This document shows, one piece after another, positions 47,201 to 59,200 of a stretch of DNA of 64,000 bases (the stretch's first letter is position 1; every line of letters begins with the position of its first letter). The position numbers were made by a program, and so were the translations under genes. This DNA is from Branchiostoma floridae (lineage: Eukaryota; Chordata; Leptocardii; Amphioxiformes; Branchiostomatidae). The stretch lies in NCBI RefSeq assembly GCF_000003815.2, contig NC_049990.1, positions 9,935,539 through 9,999,538 of the forward strand. The letters are read 5' to 3'. The notes under the pieces were generated by a model, which saw only the letters and a program-made list of their open reading frames with translations, did no database searches and was not told the DNA's origin.

Positions 47201-50200
47201 TACCGGGTGATAAGGAACCAGACAACATCAGCAGTCAGAAAGGCAAAGAAAATCCACTTTGCTGAAGCTGTGACAGAAGCGAAAGGAGATCAAAGCCTCA
47301 TGTGGAAAATTATTAACGCCTTCACAGGGAAATCCAAAGGGAAGTGTCAAGTTCAGAACTTGGCGAGACCTGACGGTACCAATATATCGGACCCCAGCGA
47401 AATGTCTCAAGAGTTCAATAGCTACTTCGCAACTTGTGCTACAAGCCTTGCCGATAGTATGCCAACCTCCCAGAAAGATCCTCTCCGACACATACCGGAG
47501 CCTAGTACAGAGTTCAGCTTTGAGTCAGTTGACGAATCGACAGTGCTAAGTGAACTTCTCAGATTGAAAGCAAAGAAGGCCACTGGGCTGGACAATATCC
47601 CCTCAAAACTGCTTAAGGACTCCGCCCCTGTCATTGTCAGACCACTGACACACATATTTAACCTATCACTTGCCACGGGAGAAGTCCCTAGTGACTGGAA
47701 GACGGCAAAGATTACACCCATTTACAAGACCGGTAATCGAACTAATGTGGCCAACTACCGTCCTGTCTCTGTACTGAGTGTAACATCCAAAGTGTTGGAA
47801 AAACTCGTTGGTAACCAAGTATCACGCTACATGGCCCAGAACAACCTTCTCACGGTACACCAAAGTGGGTTTCGGAGAAACCACAGTACTGCCTCTGTAG
47901 TTTTGAAGATTGTGGAGGATATTAGGTCGGCCAATAATAGTCGCCAGGTCACAGTTGCTCTCTTCCTAGACTTACGCAAAGCATTTGACACTGTGAATCA
48001 TGCCATTCTGTTGAGTAAGCTCAAGAAACTGGGTTTTGATAGGGATGCAACAAAATGGTTTACATCATACCTCTCTGGTCGCTCACAATGCACTAGTCTG
48101 CAAAGTCAATGTTCAGAGATGGCTGCAGTCACCTGCGGGGTACCACAGGGGAGCGTACTTGGTCCCTTGCTGTTTTGTTTATATGTCAACGACATGCCAC
48201 AGGTTCTAGAAAAATGCAAAATACACTTGTATGCAGACGACACCGCAATCTATTACTCGGCGGGCACGATGAAAGAGTGTGAAGAGGCAGTTTCCCAGGA
48301 TATGAAGAGAGTGTCAGACTGGTTAATTGATAATAGACTTTCTCTCCATCATGACAAGACAAAGTCTATGCTATTCGGGGTTCCTCAGAAGCTGAGACAT
48401 GTTGGGACAACAGTTCAGATCACAGACGGTGTTAACATTTATTAGCAAGTTAACACTTTCAAATATTTGGGCATCACTCTAGACCCATCGCTCCAGTGGT
48501 CAGCTCACATAACAAATATCACGAAAAAAATATTCAGTGGCCTCAGTGCAATGAGACGTGCAAAACCCTACGTAACAAAAGAAATATTACATACTATGTG
48601 TCAAACTTTGTTGTTGTCGCACTTGGACTACTGTGGCGCGGCGTGGTTGCCAAGCCTTGTACAGGGCAAGAAAACACAAATGCTGCAACTCGACAGGCTG
48701 CTGTTTAGAGCTGCAAGGATGATTACAGGCTACACACTCCGGGATCATGTCCCAGTTGGTAAACTGTTAGCGGAGGCGGGGTTGGTGTCGGTGAGAAATC
48801 GGGCGGAAAAAATCAGTCTGGCCACAGTTTTCAATGCTGTACGAGGAAAAGCCCCTTTGTACATATCTGACATGTTCAGGTGGAAGTCACCACCAACTAT
48901 AAGAGCTCGCACCCGCACGGCTGTTAAAATGTTCGCTGACTGGGACCCTCACCAGTTGAACTGTCCCGTAGCAAGCCTGAAGTGCTACGAGGGAAGCTTA
49001 AAATCTTTTGGCCCCCAACTGTGGAACAAACTGTCACTGAAGCACCGCAAGACTCTGGGACTGGTTAAGTTTATCAAGGAACTGTGAGGTCTAGATGGAA
49101 ATGACAAGTGAAATTGTGAGTTTTGATATGTCGTTTTGTGGTTATGCACTATTGTATGTGTTATTGTAATATTGCAAAGTTTTAAATTGTATTTTTGTTT
49201 ACCCAGCATTGCCTGAAAAACAGGTTGTTATGTACCTGAGTGTTACTGCTGGTAAAATAAATAAACTGAAACTGAACTGAAGACCTTATGACATGACATG
49301 ACATGAATGTAGCATAGGTGGTGACACCAGAGGAATATCAGACTTTGTCTGCATCTGCTATTCAAGTTGAATATCACAAAAAGTTTGGATGGTAGAGATA
49401 GTTCAAGCTAAAGATAAGTCATAACACAGGGATAACATCAAACTACAATCAAATTCTGATATCTTCAGACTGTCCAACTTCAGGCATGACAGGAAGAAAC
49501 AGTGATTGAGCAAAGACGTACCGTAGGATAAACTGGTAATGTACGTGTCGGGAAACGATCGCCACATGACGCGATCACACCAGGAAGGAACATTGATGCG
49601 GATCTTGAGAGAAATAAGAAAAAAGAGATATGATCATTGTGCACAGTAAGGGTATGAGATGATAAATGTGATTTTAAGATGTTACACAACAGGGTTACTA
49701 AACAAAACTGGACAAAGCTAGTCTAAGGTCTGGAGTCTGTCTGCTCTATAAGCATATTCATGGTGTTACTTAAAATGTATATTGTGCCTACTTGGATGTT
49801 TGCAACAGTTCTGACATCTATCTACTAAAAGTAAACGTACTTGTGGACAGAAATACTAGTAAGTAAAAATGTTGAAGTTACCCCAGTCTTCTTAAACTTC
49901 TGCCATGTGTATTCCTTCCGGTGTCCTCTTTCATAGCGATAAGTTGGAGGAAAACTTATATTTTCCTCATCTGGAGAAATGATAAAGTAAAGTTCAGAAG
50001 AAAGATAGATAAGCCATGTTTTCAAACATGCTTCAACAATTTAAAATAAATAGCAGACTAAACAAATGGAACTGAAGAATCATGTTATGAGTAACTTGAA
50101 GCAAGTGCCCTCAATGATATTTTTCTCCACAAATACAACATCCTACTTACTGAATCTGACAAAAACCCTGCCCTTGTCCTGTTCCACCTTCAGCTGATCA

Positions 50201-53200
50201 TGTGTCAAAAGGCTTTCATAGTCTTTCTCATTCACCTTCTTCAGGATTTCCTATAAAAAAAGACATACAACAACTATCAGCACAACTACAATAGCTCAAA
50301 AGAAGACTCCTTGCATTGCTTTTTTATGTATGATTTTTAACACAACAAGTACTACTAGCCACTTGGTCTGCTAGCATGTCAAAGTTTTTTAAACAAAGTA
50401 TGAAACAACATTAAAGCATCAAACTGCATGTTAATAACCCCAAAACTTCCATTTAGCATGCAATCATCATAATGCATTCCATAGATCAACTCCACATGTA
50501 GATATTTGTAGATAAGATTTTCCAAATCTATAGTATTACTAGTGCACATATTACTTGAACTAATCAGGAATATGTACCATATTGTGTGTTAAGAGTCAGT
50601 TTGGAGGTTCCCATCCCCCATACCATTCTCACCTGAACAGGTAGGTCCAGCCTGTAGTTCAGGTCTCCTAAGAAGAAGACGTGGTGGAACTGTGTTGTGA
50701 CATCAAACCCTCCAAGTTTCAAGTGTCCCAGGTTCAACCCCCTTAAGATGTCGTGATAGTTCTGATTCCGTCTGGAACCAAATCAAGAGTCATGATGAGC
50801 ATTCATAACTGTGGTGTCATGTGTGCCATAACTAGTAGAGCATTCAGCTCGGAATCTATAAGTCCCGAGTTCGATACCCACTGTGCCCCCAGCATTTGAT
50901 CCTTGGGAAAGGCACTTAATATGACTTTCCTCACTTCAGCCAGGTGTAAAATTGGGTAACTAACTTCGGTCTGGGAGGTAAAAGAAAAGACTACCTTTAC
51001 CTTCCGTCTGTACTGTGTATGTGGCACTGTTAATATAAGTTACTAACTTGACTGCAGTGCCACATTGTCGTCATCTGTCCAAAAGCAAATGGGAAAAAAT
51101 TATAAGGTGGCATGTGTAGTCCAGTGACCCTGCATCTGAACACTAATACAGAATGTAGTATCATGTGCACTGTTGAAACTTACCTGGCACATTTTTCACT
51201 GCCTGATGTCAGGTGACAGTTAACAAAACAGAAAGCTGTCCCCCAGAAGAGGAAGGAGATACCAACAGCTCCCTTGTTCCCTATGAAAAAAATAGATGGA
51301 GGTGGATGCTCAGAAAACAAATACATTGAAGTATTCTTAAACTGAAGCAGAAAAATGAGAGAGAGCAATCATTATTTAAATAGCTAGCCAATAATTTTTT
51401 TTACATTCTTGGAAAGATTTCATCACCAATACAATCTGTCCATTAGAAATGAGAATTCAGGTTTAATATTTAAGCAGGCTTATGCCAAAATCATACATTG
51501 AAGTGTTTTCATTTTCCCCTGACTTTTTACATACTCCATGCATTAACAAATCCCAAAGTGAGCTTGTAATTTTGGAATTGAATGTTTGATAAATAAAACA
51601 GTACAGCACAATGATTAAATCATATTCTTATTCATTACACAATAGTTCTGAAACATACCCAAAGCATTGGCTATACCAGTCTTGACAGAGCTTGTCTGTA
51701 CATGGCTGATCCTATGCTGGTGTTCAGGCTTGACCAGGACCACTAGGCGGATGCCCCACAGGGTGCTAACTGCAACCTACAAAAAAGAAATGGCTTGTTT
51801 CTGCTTTACACAATCTTAGCACAACTTATCTAAAAGTAAAAGTCTGTCCCAGGCCTATGTTTTGGAATGAGTGAACATGCCTTCTTTCAAAGAAGCAGAG
51901 GTAGACCACGCAAAATGTACATCAACTTTGTGAAGATACTGGCTGCTCGGCTGAAGAACTGCCAAAGGCTATGGAGGATAGGGAAGGATGGAGGAAGAGA
52001 GTCATGGCCATCCGTGCAACCAGCAGGCCCTGATGATGATGATGAACATGTATTGCCTCAGTGCACACATTTCTCATTCACAGGCTTCAACCCAATATAC
52101 ACAGCACTTAGGAGCCTAGAATTCAGCACCAAGGACATTGTCAGGGCACAAGGAAACTTCACTATGCACTGTACACCCTACAATTGTTGTTCCCCCTGCA
52201 ACTGATTGAGTATGGCCACTCCTTTAACTTTGAACTTTGAACTTTATTAAAATCACCACTTTGCAGGCAATTTAGCCTGAATTGTGTTGGTGTTTACAAG
52301 CTTCGTTATTAAACATTGTTTAAAAAGTTATTACAATTTTAAAGGCATACTTTACATTGACTTATAATTTTGCTTAAAATCACAAATTACAGACGTTTAC
52401 TATACAATATTTGTAACAATGAGTTCGGTACACGTCATACGGATTTGATAGTGCGTTAATTGTCATTCAACAGAGCAAGGGCCCTGGGGATAAACGATTG
52501 CGAATGTCTGTTGGACCGGCTCAGTGGCAGCTTAAAACGGGGAGCCCGTCGTAGCTGGTACTGACACTCTGTAGCCGGCTGCAGGAACTCCTGGCAAGGG
52601 TGAGTGGCTTAGAGAGATGTAGGGATGCCCTCACAATCTTCCTCTACCCAGAACACCTCAGCTCCTGCCTGGAATTCATTACTTTTTTGTTTGCATGACT
52701 GCCTCGGATAATTCTTTGATACAGACAAATCAACTTTTATTCTTACATGTTATAAGCAGCAAGCTCACTGTCAATACACATCAATCAACCAATCAATCAA
52801 ACAACCAACCAACCAACCAACCAATCAGTTGATGAATCACATTTAATACAGTAAATACAGTCCTTACTGGCTGGTACTTGATCTCGCAAAGGCCCCATAG
52901 CACCAGCTGAAGCCTCTGTACCCAGTCCTTCTCGCTGACAGCAGACTCCTGGGTGCCGATTACGTAGACGTCAAACGGTACCAAAGCGAAGGTTTCGTCT
53001 CTCGTCTTCCCCTGGCCTTGACACTTGAACCATGAGGAAATGTTGGAAGGAGCAGGGGCATCTCCTGGAAAATAACAACATGTAGTTCAGTCACTGTAAA
53101 ATTTTAAGGGGAGCAGCACTATATTTTTCTTTGCTGAACAGAGTATCATGCTTAACTACATATACTATCCCTGGTACCAAACTACCACCAAGGACTGTCC

Positions 53201-56200
53201 ATGGTACTAAACTACCATCATATACTGTCAATTGTGCTGAACTACCATCACACACTGTCCCTGGTACTGAAATACAAACACAAACTGTCCCTGGTACTGA
53301 ACTACCATCACATACTGTCCCTGGTACTGAACTACCATGACACAGTGTCCCTGGTACTGAACTACCATGACACAGTGTCCCTGACACTGAACTACCATCA
53401 CAAAGTGTCCCTGGTACTGAACAACCATCACACACTGTCCCTGGTACTAAACTACTATCAACCACCCCCTGGTATTGAACTACCATCACACAATCTCCCT
53501 GGTACTGAACGTCCACAGTCTATCCATGATACTGAACTACCATCACAAACTGAATCACTGGTAAAACAGAAAAATGTCGCTATGCCGGAGCCCGGCACAG
53601 GTGATCCAAGCCAACCAACCCACCCACCCCTTTTATTTCCAACAAAGTGCTTATGGTACCTTTACTTTTTTGTTTGCCTTTCAGGCATATGATAAATTTT
53701 GACAACAGTCAGTCCTCTTGATTATAAGCTTTCAATGAAGCAAACTGACATAAATCATTCTAATCCTCAAAGAGGACTTCTATCAGGATGAAATGGTACT
53801 GCAGGAAACTGCACAACAATGGCTGCATTTGCCTTGCAAAGCAAAAGTGGTATCCAAATCCACATTCAGCTAGCCCTGCCATGGAATTCTAATTTAGAAT
53901 ATACTAGTAAGTCCATGAAAACTAAGCTTGACAGGATAACCCTTCTCCTAAACGATCAAGTTCAACTACCAGCAGGCCCAAAATCAAACCTGAGCATCAG
54001 GCAGCCAGCACCAACAGGATTTCATGACAGGATTTCATGTTAATGACAACTAATAAAAAGGTCCTCTTGGATAGTACATATATAAGATTGGATAAAAACA
54101 CATACCCATGTTCCAGGTTCCTACAAAGACAGAGATTTGATCCACATCTTTGTCTTTAGAGTGGATGTTCTTCATATGCTGGATGAGCTGACAGAACAAC
54201 TCCCGGGACTAGAACAGAACAATTAAGTATAAGGCAGAATTTCTTTGTGGATATATTACAAGCAGAATGTAAGAGAACCCATACAGTATTTCTTGCATTT
54301 TCTTTTAATCATTAACATTGCCTGCATCCATCCTGGCCTGAGTGCAGATATAAAAATGCAGAAACATCACAAGCTATCATTACTTTTTATTGTAGTGTAA
54401 AAATAAATGAACGTTATTTACCCTGACATCCTCAAAAATGAAGTACTTTCCTTTCTGGTCCTCAATCTTAATTCCAAGTCTTGCCTTTGGAGACTTGACC
54501 AACTGCAAAACTAAAGAAAAATTACATGTCAATATGGTGAGGATCTTTTGGTATAAAATAAGTAAACATAATCAAATGCACTTGTGTCCCTAGGTTTGAG
54601 TTTTGAATCCTGGAGTCTGACAAGTATATAATTGGTAGGAATTACATGCTGTCCTTCAGAAGAAATGTGAAGCTTGATACTAAGATAGTCTTGTGTTTGA
54701 GCAAGCCTGAAAAATTATATCTTGTCTCAATAGAATGAATGAATGATGATTTTTTTATGTGTACTGTAGAAAGACATTGACCTATTTTTGTAGGCCATTG
54801 AGTTGGACATGATAACGATAAAGGAGTTTCAAAGAACATCAGTCTGTGTATCAGATACAGGATTACCACTGTAAACTTTTATGTTTTGCCTTACAAGGAG
54901 ATGCAAACTGGTAAAATTATGTTACTTTTCTTGTGTGTGAAGACTTCCTCCGGGTTCTTAGGGCTGCGGAGACAGTACAGCTTGCCATTCATGACGTCCA
55001 CCTTCACCATCAGCCGTGTGGACTTCATCGCACCAAGACTTTCCTGTCGTACCTTAGGGAAAGGAACAAACTTTGTTAGGGTCCAGAGCAAACTTTCTGA
55101 TGTAGAGAGAATACTGTCAAGTACTTCGAGGTTACAGGGATTTCAATGGAGTGTTTGAGTTTGTGGGTAAAAAAATAGTGACAAAAAACATTTTCACAGT
55201 GGATACAAGCTCACAGTGAAGAAGTCACCACAAAAACTGCAAAACATAAAAGTTCCAGTAACATTTTCCCTTTTCCCATAAATGTTGATAGAGTACAGGT
55301 TGTACCAGAAAATACAATTTTAACACACAAGCACAACAAGGTAAGTTGGCACAATAAGCTCATACATTTTGTATGTACGGTAATTCTGACCAAGAGTCTT
55401 AATGATCTCAAAAAATCTCTTCCTACCTCGAAAGTCTTGGGAGGGATGGAGGGTGGGGGTGACTTGGCCACTTCTCCCTTAGGGAAGTTTTCCTTGGTCC
55501 TGTTTTCACTTTCAGCTTCGGGTTGAGCAAATTCCTGCAGAACTCTGGAGGCCTACACACAACAACAACAGTTATCTTCCCAACAGTTCCTCAACAGCAA
55601 TCTGTCATCATGATGATGTTGTTTACAACCACAAGGCCTCAGACCTGAAATTTATGCTACTAGTAAAGTAATGTTAGAAAATAAACATGAAAACAGAACA
55701 ACATATTCCTTGCTACAGACAGTTATTGGGGTTGAATATAGACAGCCTTGTGTTTTCCTCCCGGATGTGGGTTTATAACTTTTCTATTTTGACCTTTTGC
55801 TAAAATTTCAATTAAAAACTTCTGAGAGGCAAGCTGATAAATTGAAGTGTTGCTAGGTTAAAAACAATGCTTGCTACTAAAGAAAAGTACTGTCTTCTGA
55901 TAAACAAACTCAACTAATTACTGCACAGAAATTCATGCACTGAAATGGAACAGAAGAAAGAATAGTTGTAAGGGAGTTCATGCTTTGAACTGCACACGCA
56001 CAGTGTGACGCATTGTGGGTAGTATGTGAAAGTTGAAGGCTCCAGGCACAAACATGGGTTTGGTATCAAGCAGGGTTTACATGATCTGTAAAATGGCCTT
56101 CATCATGGTAGGATTGCTAGTAGAGCAATCATAGGGAATTACGCTGAAGGAAGTGATCCTTGACCTCCACTAAGTGGCATCTGCCGTATAGGCTCGCCTC

Positions 56201-59200
56201 TTGCTTATCTTTTTATTGTAAAATTTCATAATTTTATTTCTCATCAAGAGATTCTATCTATGCGTCCAGCGTGTCCTAACTACTATGGCACACGATTCTG
56301 CTAGCAAACAAGCGCATCACCATGACGGTCGGTCTGTTTAATGGCCTTCACCTTTACCCCCTGTTAACTGGCTTATTGGGAAGGCATGAAGAACACAGGA
56401 GCTGTTTTTCCCACCTTTCTTTCCAAACTTGTAATGACTGTTTTACAGGTGGCCAGTCGCTCCAAAAGCTCCTGCAGGTCAAACTGCCCCTGGTCATCCT
56501 GATAAAAAAAAATGAGTTACATATACATTACACAACTATTATCAAATCTTTTACGTCATTGCTTCATGCATTATCCAATAATTACTTCTCTGTTATACAT
56601 GCAATTACTTTCCAGTCTACAACTGCTCAGACCAATCAGGCCACACAAAGTTGATGCATTGGTTCTTAGATAGAAAAACAAAACAACAACTGCTGAAGTG
56701 GTAGACCATATTTAACATGTAAACAGAGTTTGAGAGGAAAGTCTGAACATTGGTTAACACAGTTTTGTGAAATGATTATTATCAGATGGTTGTTTTCTTC
56801 CCAGCCCACTGTTTTCATGTTGTCCTCTTGCTCAATTTTTAACTCTATTATGTCTAAAAGCCATGGAAATAAATCAGCATGGTCTCCTTTTCTTATGTAA
56901 CATGCACTTATTGGTTTTTAAAGAGATGTATTGGAGAATTTAGGCACCAAACCTGCAAACATGTTTAATTCAAAAATATCCATTCAGATTGAATTTTGCA
57001 ACTATGTGTAATTTTCCAAATATTTGTGTCATTTCTTCACATTTCCAGTATGTATAAACCCCAGTTACAGAGTGTAAAGAGATACCTGACATTCTCATGA
57101 CACAATAGGATTTACATGCTGTGATTATTGCAGTGTAGTAGGATGGATTCAAATTATGATGTAGAAAAATGACCAAAAACAATGACAATGGCTCAATTTT
57201 TTCCTTTGATATTACTACTTTGATATTATTTTTTTACCTACAATATTTATAATACCTTTGATACAAAAATCTAAGAAGGTTACTGATCTAGACGAAGACA
57301 ATACTGAAAAAAGCAGAAAGACTGTCACGATAACATACATGTACCTTGACAGGGTCAGATGCCTTCCTGTTTTTCCCAGGGGTAGTCTGGTCAAACAGTT
57401 GCCTCATGGTGTCCATCTTAGCCAGGAAACTTTCAAAATGACTGGGGAACCACATATATTACAAGAAAACTTTGATGACAGGGAATTCAACTATTAAGCA
57501 ATGAGCATCCCAATGAACCCATATGTGGTTCAACTCATGATTAATTGTTGACTTTCTTTGACATAATAAGGAAAATACTGTCCATCACAATTAGCGATTC
57601 AACCAATGAGATAGTGGCTACCTTTCCATCAAAATGCAGAAGTTCAAAATAAAAACACAATCATTCCTGGTTATTTTTAGAAGGTTGCAAATTATATTCA
57701 TGGCCTTTTCAATACAAGTTTGGGTGTCCTCTAATATGTATTATTCAAATTACTGACCTTTGTCAAGGACATTTGATTACCGAAGAGTCCTTGGACTTTT
57801 CCAAGAAATTTTCATGTTTGTTGCACAGTTTCTTCGTAATAGGATTTTCTGCAAGGCTACGGCAAAACCAATCAGTTGAATTTGGTACAATGCATGCCCT
57901 AATTTTTTTCCTAAACACTCTGTCTTACAAATGCGACCATCACGGCTCCTAGACCCGTCCCTCTGTCAAGGAACGGAAATTTGCTTGTTGGGATGAACAC
58001 AAATATCACTTTGCCTGTCAAGAAAACTGAAATTCACTATATGAAATTAATGAAAATGTATTTTTGTAAGCTCAAAATGTCACATTTGATAAGGAAAACT
58101 AACAACATCAGCTCCTAAAGAATGAGTTGGATGGAAAAAGATGGAGAAGTAACCATCAAGACTGCTGAATTTTGTGCAACATCCCTACAAATGCCCTCAA
58201 TTTTCAGTCCTAAACATATTGTAGGAGGGATGTGACCAGGCCCTTACCCATGTAACTCCTGTGCAGAGTGCTCCACCAGTCTGTGCAGCTGTGGCAGGTT
58301 TGACCCTCCTGTCCGCACACTGTCCATGTCCTGCTGCAGGCCCTGCTGGACATACTGCCGCAGCTGACCAACAAAACCATTGTCCACTCTGCGGACAAAT
58401 CAAAACCATTCAGAATCCAATCTCAATATTGACTACATGTATACTCTCAGTACATTATCAAACACATTCAGAACCAGGTAAATCACTGTCCTTATAGAAG
58501 GACTACCACAAACATTGGCTTGGACTTCTTTAATACAGCTCTAACATCCAGGATTTAATCTTAATCAAAAAGTAGATCTACTTTTTGCAAAATTGAGTCC
58601 ACTGGAAATCACTTTATCAGTCCGTGATGGCAGGTAGAATTTAAGAAAAACAAAAAAAAATCAAAGATCCACCCTCACATCCTACCATTATGTTTAAATA
58701 ATTATGGACACACATCAAGACAAACACCACACTGTTTTCGCAGAATGAAACAATAGTTTTGTTCTGTTCCATACCTGGATAACCTGAGTTGCTCTAGCCT
58801 CATCTGGAACACTTGTGAGACTGTGTCTGTCTTGGAGGACTTGGAAAAGTCACCAACATTCTGGAGACTGTCTTCATCTTCATCATCATCTGTAATTTAA
58901 AAAATACCATGTTCAATAAAGGTAATGGAATGATGAAATGATCACATTTAAAACCAATACAATTTTGCCAAAGACAATAAGGGAGACTTCCACTTAACTT
59001 AATATGTAGATAGCTAGGTAAGAGAAAACCTTATTATTGTAGATGTAAACATCTACATGTAATTTGCTTGTATGATACCTTTAACTGGTTAACCCCCTTT
59101 TGGCTTTATATGTTAAGTACAAGCTGCACACAACTCGACTTATAAGGGTTGACTCAACCACACTAGGATAGAGCCCTTCTCTTTTTGATGCCTGTTTTGT

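Larger units (their letters stand above)
45126..49278 (+). mobile_element. Near full-length CR1-like non-LTR retrotransposon
   Basis: It lies antisense in the SHIP intron between exons 18 and 19. The 5' UTR has two tandem copies of a ~200-bp block (45168-45365 and 45566-45760; GCTTTTCATTTGTGATGCGA and following). Next is one long ORF (45866-49087), a ~170-bp 3' UTR and an AT-rich end with an (AACTGA)n-like tail (to ~49278). No target duplication was identified, so the ends are approximate. Confidence 0.85.

Noticed and set aside
46243-47721. Several 60-100 aa minus-strand frames inside the CR1-like ORF
   Set aside because: Shadows of the retrotransposon ORF.
53150-53565. Regularly spaced repeats resembling a CRISPR array
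   Set aside because: Head-to-tail 30-bp units with no unique spacers, inside an animal gene intron: a minisatellite.
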